This document shows, piece after piece, positions 39,903 through 54,600 of a DNA stretch of 64,000 nt. The stretch is taken from the NCBI GenBank assembly GCA_019843655.1, contig JACDQD010000004.1:25245872-25309871 (forward strand). Reading direction: 5' to 3'. The translations under genes and the position numbers were made by a program. This DNA comes from Lethocerus indicus (Eukaryota > Arthropoda > Insecta > Hemiptera > Belostomatidae). The notes beneath the pieces are model-generated. The model did not search any database. It had not been told where the DNA came from and was given only the letters and a program-made list of their open reading frames with translations. Each line of letters starts with the position of its first letter. The first letter of the stretch is position 1.

Positions 39903-42900
39903 GACTGTGAGGAGGGCGCGTTGCACACGTACATTTCAAGGCAAACCTATTAGGGCCCCCCCCAACACATCATCATTCAACGCATTGCCCCTTCCCGACC
40001 TCCCAGTACCATCAGTTATGTTCCTTCGTTATTGCCCGATCTTCATTCCGCGGACCTGTCTGAAATTATTTTATTTTATCCGGGGCGAAAAATTCATTCA
40101 TTTTATTTTATTTTACTCCTCCCTGACCGCATAAATTGTCCGCTTCTATTCACTGATATCGCTAGAGATACGAAGTTAATATGAATGATCGTCTATAATT
40201 TAATCGAATACCTCTTTCGGAAAACATTGCAATAAAGTCAAACGAAATAAGTAAATAACTAATGCGAGCCAAAACTGTAAAGTGGACAGTTAAACAGTCC
40301 CACCTACGTATTAGTCATATATGCGTCACAATCGAGAAAAATAGACTCATTTTTGAAATCAGTTTAAAATGATTAATTTGGAAAACAATTTTCCAACTTT
40401 TCTCTCATCGGTATTATTAGGAGTTGAGACTAAGGGGAAAAAATGAACAAAATATCTCTGAGACAAGCGAGGAAAAGATTGCGCACGAGCGCCACTCCGG
40501 TATTCTCACGGCCAGACCCATTACAGTGAAATGCGTCACCCCACGGATTTGTAAAACACCTACTTTTGAAGTCACCTTTAATTCCATTAATACATAATAA
40601 GTAGTTGTTTATACGCCAACAATAGATTATTTTTAATAAACTGTAGTTAATCATAACGTAATCATTTAATTGAATTACTTCTTAAATATGAAATGCCCAG
40701 AAGGGGCAATGTTTCGATGGATGAATCAACAAGGTAAAAATAATAGGCCGTCTAAACGGGCATTTAATAGGGTCGAGATGACTTTTACATGCAAACAAAA
40801 GATAAGCTCACCGCTATCGTTAATGTCACAATGTGTTTTATAGCCAGAAAACATTCCATAAATAACATCTCGTCAAGTTCCGCGAACGGTTTTCCCCTTC
40901 GGGTCCGGTTGACGCGAGACAACAAGTGGAAGAGGACTCGGATAAATGTTTTCGGTGAACGGGCGCCAACCATAAATTATTCGAATCTAGTTTCCCAATC
41001 GATAGAAGGGCTCAGGATATCTCATTCGTCAAGGCCGGGCAGGTTGGCAGAAATAGCTGGCACGTCCTTGCCCAGAAAACGGCCGCCGCTCGCATTCCCA
41101 AATCCCATCTACCCGTCCTCTAAAACGGACGCAATCGATGTTGAGTTTTTCAGTTTTTTCTTCACAACAGGTCCGTTCAATTTTCAAGAAAAAATTATAT
41201 CGTGACACCTTTGAAAGAGTAACATCATGTCGGAGCAACAAGTTCAGGTGAAATCGGAGTCATCAAACGATCAACCACTCTTGTGTTTATACCTAAAACG
41301 GCAGAGATTTACCCCGCGAGGAATGTTAATCGCGCTAGTTGTAATTCTCGGTATAAGTAGAACCGGATATAAACATCTCCCTTCCAAGAACAGAGCCCCT
41401 GTAATCAGAATTCAAATGCAGGTAGGCCAGAGGTACGCAAGCACACAGTCAGAGTTTCGCAACGGCGTTTCACACACATTCGAGAGAAAGTAATCCGCGG
41501 CGGTCTCATATGCATTCTGACTCGGTATAAACTGGTTGCATGATCCACTCCGGAAGCCCCACAGTGAAGTTATGCCTCCACCAAGTGGGAGAAGGTCACA
41601 GACCTCCCTCCGGCCCGAGCAGAGTCGGCAGCGCCAGCGTCGCCTCCGGCCATATCCTCTCTACTCGACAAAAAAAACTCATCCGCGCTCAGTTACATTC
41701 ACTTTCATCGACAAAATTAAACTGAAATCAACTGGCCTAATATTAAACGAGAACTAATTAAAAATACATTAACGCGAGAATAAAACATTATTCGAGGGAG
41801 AATAAAACAACGGGGAGAGGCAGGGAGAAAGGGAGAAGTTTAAAGATAGACTAGAATAGATAGAAAGTTTAAAGGAGGGGATTATCCGCCGTTGTGGGGG
41901 ATATTTTGAAGCGTGGTATAAGAAAAACAAGGCGGGTGGTGAATTGGGTTGGCGTGTTGGGCGGCGATGAGTCATGGGCAAGTTGTGTGCGCCGTGGCCG
42001 GCCCACACTCGAGCCCGCCACACTCCCCGCCGGCCCCATTAAAAACTCTACAGATAGGCTCGGAGGCGGCCAAAAAATACAGCCAGCGAAAAAAAGGCGC
42101 GCCGCAGTCTATTAATAAGACGTTAGGCCAGAAGTTTGGAAGCGACGAAGAGGAAGCCCCGAGCGGGGAGGTTGCATCACCGGCCAGATGTGTCCTCCGA
42201 TTGCGGCAAAAACTGATCCCGCCGCATCTGGGCAATCTAAAAAGAAAATGGATTATACAACACCGCGCTCCGAATCGAAGCACACCTGTCCGTCTGGCAA
42301 CGCCTATTCGAAAGAGCGGAGCGCTCGGAAAATATAACGAATATAATAATTCCGCGGGTCCGTTAGTGGGGGATAATTGCTGACTAGAAAACCGCCGGTG
42401 GCGACTTCCTCGACAGAAACCTGTTTCGTATTAATGCCGCGATAAAATTTTCGAAACGAAGAGGAGGTTAAGACACAGTAGCGACTAGGAGAGGCATGAG
42501 GCGGAGACCCCGCCCGTCTCCCTTTTATTAGTGCGACCGACAGACTTGCTAATGGGAGAGTGCTGTGGGGGAATGCGGACTACAATGGAGGGTGTGCGTG
42601 CCCGGCCATCGCCGTCGTGCTCACAGCACGCCCCACTGAAGGTTGGATCGCGTTATTACGTCGAGGGGTTGTGCCCTCTCCTCGCCCACAATCATAGAGT
42701 GGAGGCACCGACCGACGCATACTTGAATCGGGCATCCTCGTTCCCACTCCACACCACCCACCGCTCACTCCAATCCTCCTGTCTACTGGATCACAACCTA
42801 ATCCTAATATTCTGATTCACTTCGGCCATGCGTAAAATACGAAGCTAGAATAATCTAGTGCCGATGACAGTCCTATACGTGATTGTTTTGCAGCAGAATC

Positions 42901-45570
42901 GGCATCGCAAGGATGATTCATTGAGTCCTTGACCGCTCGAAAAATTAACAATGAATCATTCGAGGATTACGGGCCAGAAAAAATAGGAAAAACGTCTAAT
43001 CGCTTACTCTCGTCAATGCCGATGAGCAATAAACCCATCTACAGAAATAACGTTTATAAACAACTTCAATTCTGATGGACAATTCGCAAAAAAAATAATG
43101 TTCAAACATCGAATCGGAGTCGTCGACAAATATTTGCTTGAACGCATCTCTACTACCGAAACTGTAGAGCGTGATGTTAAAACGCGGCCGAGCGTAACAC
43201 GACTGGGAGTCGCGTTTTAACTCGGTTACGCCTCAAGGGCGCATTAATTTCCCAACACTCGGTTTATTTCCACACGACAGTCATGGCATCTGAAGCTTAA
43301 TAGTAAATAAGAGACGACGGGCAAAACAAAGATACCGAGTTAAGAATGGCTGTCGCCTGACAAATAACAAAAGGGCACCGACTCCAAGGTCCACGACGAC
43401 ATTCACGACATGGACAACGGAGCGGCACAATAAGTAATCAACATTTCTTCTGTGCTCACCAATAATGGAATCATAGTGCCGCCAATTATATTGGTGTGAC
43501 TTAAAGACACAAGGTGGTCATATTGCATTAGTCCATGAGGAGATGACTTCATTTCAGTAACCAGTTAAGGAAGTTACAAAAAAGCTGTCACGAGCCATTT
43601 TATCTAGGCGCATAGAGATAGGCGCGGTAAAGCCAGACACCCGAAATATCCGCAATTTCAAGAGGGAGTATCGGTTAATTGGTTGGCATTCAACCACCGG
43701 AAACAGCTTCAATTTTTCGGAAACACACGCCCCGGCAACATTGAGAACACAACTCAGAAATACCGACAAGGGTCGACAACTCGCGTTTTATTTACCCAAC
43801 GTCCTCGATCCCAATTCTGCGTTTTAACCTTCACGGCCAGCAATATTCCGCTGTCGTGCATGTCAGATTACGCGAAGACGGCGCTAAAAACAGAATTCAT
43901 CCGGTAACTGCGATACGTTGGTAAATGAACAAGTATTTTACAGGCCGGTGGAGCGCGACTTCCACTTCGTTGAAACTACATTACAGGGTTCCTCTCAAAA
44001 CATTATAATAACGAAAACTCGCTGTCACCGCCGTACATCAAATTGAAATGTACGTGACGTTCGTTAAATATAATACATTTAGGACACTCGTGGAAAGTCC
44101 TGACTTCTATAACCTCGACCCTTCACAGTACGCGTAATCAAATCCGGTCGTCCTTGTTCGAACTTTTTACGGGGTGTAAAACATAGCCGGAATGAAAAAG
44201 CAATACTCGATCGAGCCGAACGAACGGCATGATTTCTAATCGGTTTTTTAAATCGGACGGAGAACAAACAATAAATTACGGTTTCGGTTTCGAAACACCT
44301 CCGATCCCTGTTTCGGTGTCAATTCATCGTCCATAATTTACATTTTACCCATTATACCGAGCCGAGAAAATTACAACTCCAGCTCGATGATTCCGTACAC
44401 GAATTCGATTCCATTAATTAGCGGGATATACCGTAGAATTATTGCATTGTGCGTTGGCCCCGAACGGGCTCGGTGCCGTACACCAGGGAATACCAAATCC
44501 CTCGTCCTTGGGAACACTTATTCTCACTAACGCGGCCCGTCAGTATATAAGGAATACAATAATGGGAGGTTTTTACCTGGGATAAGGAGGACAGGACGTG
44601 CACGAGGGGATATCTCCGCCTGCCGGCATACCGTTCGTGAATCCCGTCCCGGTGTATTATTATAAAATCAGGCCTTGAAACGATACTGTGTGGGTTAGTC
44701 GGACACGGATCGTGATTATCCGCGCGCGATTTTTGTTCTTATCCGGACGGAAATCTCCGACGTGCAAAGGTCTAGGCTAGGCGTTGTGCCTGTAAAGGTC
44801 GGCGGAGAAAAATTCTTACCCGTCAGATTAGGTTTCTCTGCAGAAACTCGTTGTATCATAACTGCGAGACCATATTCTCCACCCCGGCCACTATACTCTA
44901 CAACTATCATTATATCGCATTAACACCGGTGGCCGAGACGCTCACCACTTCAAGCAGAAGGAAGCATATACGAAGACTAAAATGACATTAGTTTAGAATT
45001 AACAATCCCGGTCGAAATTGTAAACCGAATAATTGAAATTACGAATAATTGAAAAACCGAAGTGCTGTTTTATCGCTGCGTTATGCATGAATTACTTAGT
45101 GTACACAATCTACATATATAGATAACGAGTTATCGTTATTTGTTTCTAAAATATTTGTTCGCAAATTCTTGATGACGCAATATCGGCTGACAAACAAAAA
45201 TTGATCGATCGAAGTGGGACAAGATAAGGGTGTTGATTTAGAAGCGGCCCGTTCGAGAGAAGAGGGGGGGCGGGAGAGGTTTCGATATTGTAATGCTCGA
45301 GGGCGATTCTACTGCACAGGCCGCTATCATATTTTCTGAATCGGCCAGGAGAAGAATGGCGATTCCTAACCTGGTTACAGGAGTTGCAGTGTTATTGAGG
45401 CTATAGTGGGAATCCTTCCGTTCCGAATCACGGTCAAATTTTAATCTATGTCTTTAGCGGCGCTGAAGGGTCACGCTTACAAATGCAAAGCAATTCCATC
45501 AGGAACAATACCTCGGACTGGGGTCAAGATAAAATTTCAGGTTCGTACGGTTCGGTAGGAGTAAAAAAGG
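39900..45570. other. Gene-empty stretch
   Basis: Contains a TTTTA-rich segment (40085-40115), the separated inverted repeat at 42913-42959 and the nested palindrome at 45121-45139. A 144-codon plus-strand frame at 41949-42383 starts in a GC-rich patch and has no convincing splice borders or family resemblance, so it is not called. Confidence 0.4.
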
Positions 45571-45572
45571 CC

Positions 45573-45578
45573 GAGAGA

Positions 45579-45625
<47 letters not shown>

Positions 45626-45633
45626 GGAGAGAG
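45573..45633. repeat. GA microsatellite
   Basis: An interrupted GA tract whose clean core is 45587-45620. The open frames on both strands across it are repeat artefacts. Confidence 0.9.
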
Positions 45634-45639
45634 ATAGTG

Positions 45640-48600
45640 TTTCTCTCGCGAAACGAAGGAAAAAGGAGAAGAGAGACACTGGGGAGTAGGATAATGGTGG
45701 GGTGATGTAATTGGACATGAGGCGGCCGGCCGCCGCTTGCCCAACCGATGCATTGCATTAGATTACAAGGCTGTATCGATTACAACGTGTAATGAAGGAT
45801 CAAAGTCGTTTCAACAGTTTGAGACCACCGCACCACCAACACAATCCTCCCTACGCTCCTCTCCTTAACTGTTATCTGATAGCCACTCGCCCGCTCCTCC
45901 TCAGTACCCACCGATTGATTATTCCGTCCAACGCACCTTACATCTCTCCACAGTAGACGCCTTATTCTTTTTCCACAAATTCTACTTCTATTGTCTTGTG
46001 AAATCTGGTATCTTGGTTATTACAATTATGGGGGCCACCGTCTTGTTTGACACCTCCCGATATGTTCTTGAACTTTGGTCTGAGATCGACCAATTTTATC
46101 ATTCGTCTCTTGGTTGAGTATTGTCGCTTGAGTGTGATAGTCCGGGTACACCTTAATTGCAATTAATATTCGCGATGAATTTAAAAGTATAGTGCAGAGA
46201 AGAGATATCAATTTACAAAGTAAATCTTTGTAAATTTCCGCGACAACGCGGGAAGTAGTACATGAAGTGCGCACAAAATGCTTCCGTTATGTATACACAA
46301 ATCTGTTGACGCAAAGAGGAAAAAATGTTGGAACGTGGCGGAGGGGGACAATTATCAGGGTCTATGGTGATTATGTTAATTCGGAGTGAGAAACCGGAGA
46401 GGACCTGGAAATGCATCACACTTCCCCGAATATCCTTTGTCTCAAACACTCCAGATAAGCGATTCCGAGGATTTCACAGTCTTTATACAGCAGTTGTACA
46501 CAACCGCCTTTAAAAAATTATAACAGAAAAAATGAAAAACAAATAACGACACGTATCAAGAACACTTGACCATGAATCGAAGGAGTGCTCCGTGCGAACG
46601 AGCGTACGGTATTCATATAATTCGCAACTAAAAAAAAAATCCGAACGATCATCTGCTTAAATTGAACAAAGGAAAACAATGGAAATTTTCTGATTGGGTC
46701 CAACACTACCGAGAGATAGATAAGACGCCGGCCACTCGAGTAATTTACTCCGAAACTCATTCAATGACGGAATCCGGCACCATAGGGTATTATGCCTGAC
46801 AGAAACGATTCATTATGTCACGCATATACGAGGTTATACAATGATTAATCTATAAAAAAAAACATGAAGACTCGAGCACCAATTAAAACCAAGATTTAGA
46901 TTGCAGGGAAAAAATATTTAAACCACTCCGAGAATTCAGAGACGCGGTCTTCGTCATTCCGATTTCCTGATTCCAATTTGAAAGAGAAAAACGATTTCTC
47001 CGGTACATCCGGTTTGATAATTGGAATAAAAAAAGTGACAGAAATAATATAACAGCGTGGATTCGATAGTTTTAAACGAAAGCATTTGAATATAAATCAT
47101 CATACAGAAATTATTTGATCCTCGATGTGAAATTAAAAAGTCCTCGGTTCATTTCGGCGGCGGCTCAAAGAAATGATGATTAACGACCTTCAACCTTACG
47201 AATAATGAAACAGTTTAGGCATTTCCGTATTTTTAGCTACTTATACGTGAATCTATTTTAACCTTCTTATTCTTATAATGGTTTCCCCATTAGCGTTCAG
47301 CACTTTAATTTTGTTCGCGGCGTTTATTTGTTTTCATAAAAATTTTACATTCTACTATGTACATTTCATTGCCTTGGTGGTCGTAAGCAAATATTTATGG
47401 ATAAACGTCTTCACTCGGTTCGTAATTGCTCGATAATTACTGTTTAGACTGTCGGCTGGAAGTCGCGATTTATGCTCCATAATAAGTTGTGAGTTTTTTA
47501 GATCCTGTCGTGTACAGTTTTCTGTTAAGAAATCGAATATTTTAATTAATTCAATATTACGTAGTGGGGGGTCTCTAGCGGCGGGGACGAGATAGGCACA
47601 GTTTGTGTGTTGAGTGGCGAATGTCTAATTTGGACGTCTACCAAAACGGCTCGGGTTGGACGTACCCGCACGGCCATTTCTCAGCCGGGTCCCATCCGCA
47701 AACAATTTATACTCTGGGAGGAACTACCCCAGTTGCTCCGATCGTTCCCGGTCGACAAATGGGCTTTGACTATATTTTTACTTTTCACAATCGCCGCACT
47801 CGCAGCAGAATTAAAATTGAATTTTACAATTTCGGAACAAACTGTCTCATTAGGTATTCGAGATTCAATTTTTCAGTGCTCAAGATGTGTGTTGTTCACT
47901 TCGTCTGGGCCTTTTCGTGGTTCGTGCCGAGGACGATCGATCAGTACATGACGCGCGAACGATCCTTCGTAACTCCGAAGGCTTACGGGGCTGAAATATA
48001 ACTGTTGCGAACTGAAAGGGACACAGCCAGCCACCCTGCCAATATTTCCTAGAGATCGTGGCCTTTTTCTCGTTATTGACAAGTTGTGTTATGAATGGAG
48101 GGCGGGGAGGCTAGGATTTTAAATGCCGGCGTAGGGGAGGGGGCGACACCGGCAATAAATAAACCTCTGGGAGCTCTCCACCTACCGAGGACTGGGCGAA
48201 CGGGCGAGGGGCCTTCTTTCTTTTTTTCTATTTGTAAACGCGACCGGTTTCTCGAGTTCAACCAGTAAGGGGGGGCCGGTTTAGCCGGATAATTATACGT
48301 CTGTGTGCGTGCGCCTATGCGTAATGGTGCGTGTGCGTGGAGGGGCGGGTAGCGCGTTCGAGAATCGAAATCGGATCCCGTCCTTCCACCCACCGCTCTC
48401 TTCTTCGAACAGAAGGAGAAGACACCGTTATCAGTCCCTGTTCGGGAAGCCAACGCAAAAACATCCTCGGGGCGCTCTACACCTAGAGAACGGAGAAATT
48501 ACAGCCGAAGAGAGACCCTATTTTTTCTTTGCTCGGGGATAATTTGATTGTTTCAAGTAGTTATAGACGAATCGGCGAGAATATTATATAAGGAATACCA

Positions 48601-51600
48601 ATTCTGCCTTATCCATTAATATAAAAGTTCTACGATTACATAGCAAATTTGAACCGAAGCCCTGTCGCTCTGTTATCGAAGGAGTCCTGAGTACCGGTCG
48701 GATGAAACAAATTTTAAAATTATCTCGCACTAAATGAGCGGAGAAATATCGTCGACTATTCTATTAGTTCCGACGAGCAGATGCCAGTCCATTAAAGCGA
48801 AAAGAAATTAGATTAATTGAAAGTGGACAAGATTAAATATTATCGTCCGACAAACGATAACGGTTATCTCGTGCACTTCACACTGTTCTCACATAAGAAG
48901 TCGTCCTTACACCTAATTTAAAAATATTACATCGGATGACGTTAATATGAATTATATCCAAAGCTCATTGACTTTTCTTCTTATCGCGAATTCGGAGATA
49001 AGAAGGGTCGGTTAATATTTAAATAACGCACAAATATTTACAAATGTTTGTAATAATCTAAACCCATTAAGTACACTTGTAATTTAATAATCGATAATAC
49101 GTCTCAACTATTAAAGATCTGAATAATATTTCGAAATATAAATTACCGTGGCGATAAAATTCCAGCTTTTTACGTCTCTTTAAATTTCTCTATTGCCAAC
49201 GCCGAATTATCATTTCCAATAAATATACTCAAAATTCGTAACGTTTGCGACATTCATAACTTCTACCCAGTTAATATAAGAGGTATGGCGGGTTTCTACT
49301 TAACGAAGAAAACTAGTATTCGCCCAAAAACAATTATATACTTTATAATGTAATCATTAACACATAAAATATATACGATATTATACGAAAGAAAGAACAT
49401 ACGAGTGTCCAAGATATGAGTAGACACCCGGAATAATCAAGGGTTAATGAACTTTTTCCTGAGATGAATACTCAAGTACAGACTTATTTACTTTTTAATC
49501 GCAATATCCTACTAACTACGCTCATTTATTAATTCGACGTTGAACAAGGAAAGAGGTCGAGACCCAGAGTGGCATCTCCCGAGCCCGGCCACTAGAGATG
49601 CCTGCGTGGGGGGTCAGGCCACTCTACATCTGCGTTTCCGGTGCGCACTCTCCACAGATAACACTTTTTGCCAGTTCTTGTTCATTATGCGCTCTGCGAT
49701 GTGTAACCCCGTTGGCGGCTATTACTCACTAATAGTCCGCCCCCACCAACACACATACGCACACGCACAAACAATCCCTAATAGCCCCCAGGGCCTGCAT
49801 CTAGACTGCGCTACTGCACGACTCAAATCAATAAACGGTTGAACGTGGGGACGTGTGCGTGTGCTTCCACGCCGCCCCACAAAGTCCTTCCCTACCCAAC
49901 TACCGGGATTTAGACCCTCCCTCAATCCCGACACCCTTTTATCCACCGGCGAGCAATTACGAGAGAAAAGGGAGAGGAGGGAACACCCCGGCAACTGTTA
50001 ATACCATAGGAAAGAGGAGGAACGAGTGTGTCATATAGGAGAGTACAACATATGCAATCCCCGAGCCGGTAGGTGTATCTCGTAAATAATTTCCCAGTCT
50101 GTCGCGGTTCGATGATACTGCGGGATGGTGGATTTAGACCGGAGCGAACGCCGAAGAGAGTGAACGGTCCTGTCGAGTGTTAGTGCGCGGAATATATTAT
50201 CTCCGGCAGAGATCCGGTAGCACATAATACCGCACGGCATATGGGGCTCTACTCGAAATCGCCCCTTCCGCCCTACTTCCATTCCTAGTAAAGACGACCG
50301 ACTATTCCGCACACGAATGAGCACCGCCGATGCACGTGGCCCGCCTGTTTTTTTCTTTTTCTTTTCCGGCCGGAATTCGATTCGGTCGACGACTCTACGC
50401 AAAATTACCCGAGTTCAGGCCGGGTTAACTTGGGCGGGCGTTCGGCCGTTGAAGCGATGTACGAGTACACGGGGTACAACAATGGGGATTAAGGACGGGT
50501 GGGAGAGCCGGCCGTCGAAAGTTTGAAATCCGGCGGAACGGTCAAGTTCGGTTTTAAAATTGCTTCCCAGATAATTAGTTTGGACGCGGGGAAAGTTTGG
50601 AGGAGGGTGTCAGGAACAAGGCCCACTTCCGGCCACGTACCCAACAACGCTTCAGCCTTCTCCTTTCCAGGTCAGTCGCTCTTCTAAATGAAAGGCGCCC
50701 GAGGTAAAAATTGCCCCCCGACTGCAACTTCGGATCGGATTTACATTCAACGGATCGATCCGTATACGTATATTTAACTTAAGGCCAAATGCCGAGGCCT
50801 CGCGCGGGTCGAATGAATCAAAAATACGAACAGAGTAGAAGCGATAACCGAATAACGGATGGCGGGAGAGTGGAGTAAAACGCGGAAGAGAGTTATCGAT
50901 GTGGGACAACAAATGACGGGCCCTGTATTGGCAGAACCGGGTCGAGTCGGGTACAAAACGAGGACGTACATATTAAGAGGGCGGCTGATTAATGCGCCAA
51001 CAACCGTGCCCACCATGACACCATGCCTCCGATATATGCCCGTCCGTCTCATCCCGTCAACAAATAAAATACAGCCGGCCAAAAACTCTATTCACAAATA
51101 TGCTCCCCTCCTCCGCCCGATTTATGGTCGGGGCGAACGCTAAAATGACGCTAACGAATTACTAATTAAACCTATCTATTTTTTCTTCAGCGATCGATTT
51201 CATGGACCAGGGGCGGGAGGTTTTTCATTTTATTTTTATTTGGGTGGGGAGGGATAGAACTGTGGCCCGCCGAATGTAAACGCGGCTATTCATCGCGGAC
51301 TGTTGATATTTGAAAGAGGTTTAAGGAGCTGAAGATGGCCACGAGGTTTCAGCCCGGGCTGCGAGTAGAGGCTCGGCGTATCGGGCGGTGACTAAGGATT
51401 AGAAAGCGAGAAACTGGTTTGCCGTGCCCTGGGGGTGGAGGTAAGGGGGGGGGACCGGTTACACACGGCTGGTTCTCTGCTTCAACGCTAATGATGCAAA
51501 TTGGAACACGGCGTCTGGGAAAAAAAGATGTCGCCGCACCCGATAACCGACCGGTCTCCGATATTTGTATGTCTTTTCGTTGGCTATGAAAAAAAACCCG

Positions 51601-54600
51601 ATGTATTTCCTAACGCGAATATTGTGTTTTCAAACTTAAGATCCCCAAAAAATGAACTAGTTCGACATTTACAATAATTCCGGCCTCCTACAATTGCGTC
51701 GTATTCGGTATTGGACAACACACTTTTTTTTCTAACAGGTTGGGAATATCCATTAAAAACATACATTACCCCAATGCGTGCGTACATGCACGAACGCGGT
51801 ATACGCATGCACGGAAATCGATGTACGAAAGTAATCTGAAAGTTGTATGACTCGAGTGCAAAACCGGGCGCGGTACACGGTAATTGGAGCGTGTGCTTAA
51901 TGGGCCGAAGTCTGGGGAAAGGGTGAATGAAGCGGGGGTAAGGGGGTTGGAGGCCGGGTGGGCCGCAAGGCTCGTTATCGCCATACTAAATCTCCCCTTT
52001 TTGGATAGTACAGGAGGAATAAGGGAGAATTCTCCATCGGCGCGGTCGACCATCTACCGTGCGATTAATCACTAAACAGAAATGAACGCGATAAATTCCG
52101 GGTATTCCCGGGAACAAATGGTATGGGCAGTACATATTTCCTTCTGTAAGGTTTTTTTGGTATATTCCTGACCATTCTACGCGTCGTAAAATCTCAAACA
52201 CATTGTTTACTAATATCGTTTTTCCGCTGCCCTGTCTAGCTCGTTAAAATTAAGGTCATTCTAATATATCCTCGAATTTTTTTTTCTGTACTGGTCGGCT
52301 ACATATTCGAATTTTTTAAAATGATTATTTACGGTTGTAAAATGTTTAAATAAAGTTTAATTATGTTTAACTTTAATCGACTATTTGCAGTACACAGCGT
52401 CCGTAATAAGGCGGAAAGTAAATATCGATGGGTCGGGTGGGGAATGGCATGTCTTCAGTCCGTTCGTTATTGCTCGATTTTCCGCGTTTACCCTGTCGGG
52501 TGGGTTCAGGATTGATGCGTTATAATTTCGAGTTCACGAGTATATTATCCACGCGCGTAATTTATAATGCCCTATTAATCAATGTCCCCTACATCCTATC
52601 ACCATTATAACTAATGTTCTTTCCTGCTTGAGCATTAAGATTTTTCCAAAGTTTCCACGTTCCGTTTTGCACGATGTAAATCAAAGTACACAGAAAAGTA
52701 CGGTTTACTGGGTCGATAAAATTGACTGGAACGGTTGGCGTCGAGGAAATAATGACAAATGCCCGAACGCTCGTTCCTAAATGACAATAAATTATTATTG
52801 TCGTATACGCGCGTTCAGTGGCGATATTATGCATATACTGGGAGGCCATTAGTCTGGAGGCCCCCCTCCCCACAATTATTGGGAGATGGGTGGCATGGCT
52901 GCAAAAGCCCAAGGGTCAAACGCGACAGCTGTTCCAAAATGACGTCCGCGTTCAACGCCCTACAGGACGTGTACCGACCGAGCGCTCGTTACTGAAAAAA
53001 AACATTTCTCCCCGCCTTATTTCTCTCGCCCCGTAAATACAATCATAGCTCGACCTCGACTGGAATCGAGGGGGGAAATAACCAGTTATGAAACGGAATA
53101 GAAATCCCACAGGTAATTCACAGCGAAACGGTTCCACGTGAAGTACCCTGAATTTAATTCGAGTAAACCATTAATCGCCCGTAGTATATTTCAACAACTC
53201 GGAAAACCTTAGTTATTTCAGTTGCCGAATGTGTAGCTACACTCCCCTTACAAATATGAAAAAAGGAGTACAGGTTATTCATAGAATTATTTTTGGATTA
53301 CATTTACAACCAAACATTTACAAAATCACTGCGAATCATATAATATCCTTAAAAACATTTCCTAAATTGCAGACTAATAAAGTGAACATCAGTAATTATA
53401 ATTTGAGTGTTTGGTTTTATTCATTGTTTTTGAAGGAACATGCAATGTAATTAATGTGTATAAACGACCGTAAATTAAATATGCGGTATCATCAGACCCA
53501 AAATATTTTTGGATTATGATTAAAGTTTTCAAGTTTTCTTATTCACTCGCTGACCCGAATATCACACATAACCCTTAAAGAAAGATCGGTGCCATATCGG
53601 TCCCCCCACCCTATTTTTAAAGACCGGTTTAACAACAGTGTAGTTCGGGAGGATACCGCTCTCCGGGTCCAGGTAGAGAGGAGATAAGGGCGATCGTCCC
53701 ACCGTGAGAATACTACTACAAGAGACGTGAGTCATTAATCGACCGGGGTTCCGGTCCATTAATCATTACGGAGTCTGACTGCGCCGCCTACGCAGTTCGA
53801 AAAAATTTAATACTAGGGCCAGAAACTGAAGGGCAACACAAAAAATGCAAAGTACCTGTTATTTTTTTTTCGGCCTGTCACATTCGTAAAGGAGACGTTA
53901 CCCAGAACCCGTACGAAACGTCGGGACTTTTTCTACCTGGCCTTTACTACCAACGGCCGTCAAAAACTTTGCCTAGTGTTGATTGAAGTTAGAGACTATA
54001 AACCTATATAATATATTCAATTAGTATACTATAAAAAATCGCTGTAGATCCGACTGTTTTTATAATAAAAATATTGGACGTTAAAGGGGGGCCCGTAAGC
54101 GGTAAATTACGACATTGGCGATGAGAGTGAAGAGAACGCGCACAATGGGCCGGTGACCCACATAGTCCTTCAGTCGAAACTTGATGGGCCATTAGACGCC
54201 CCGCCGGCCTCCTGCGCGTTACGCCCTCGCACTTCCGCCTAACTCATCTTCCCTCCCGTGTACAACAACGTTACAAACTAATCGGACTCAAATTGCGATC
54301 GATAAAAACAGAGATCCCCCAGCCTCCAAACGACCCTTGTGAAAGACAACTGCATTCAGATAAAATCGCCACTGTTGCGCAACGTATCGATACGCTCGAA
54401 ATAAAGGTTTTTTTTGTATCGTTTTATTACTATGTAAATCAGCCGACTCATTCGATTCAGGACTCATTCCCTCTAATAGGATTAATGCCGAAATTATTTT
54501 CCCGGTTAGGAATTGTTTATTTATCGGAATGCTTGTTTCTGTGACTATGTCACAGTCGAACCGGCGGTTTTATAAAAGTCCCAAAAGTCACAGGGAAAAA

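Noticed and set aside
41949..42383. 144-codon plus-strand frame
   Set aside because: Starts in a GC-rich patch, has mixed random-looking composition, no family resemblance, and no clear acceptor or donor. Frames of this length are expected by chance in 64 kb.
47603..48001. 132-codon plus-strand frame with a Gly/Pro/His-rich start
   Set aside because: A second frame over the same DNA is equally open (114 codons); neither has supporting splice sites or recognisable motifs.
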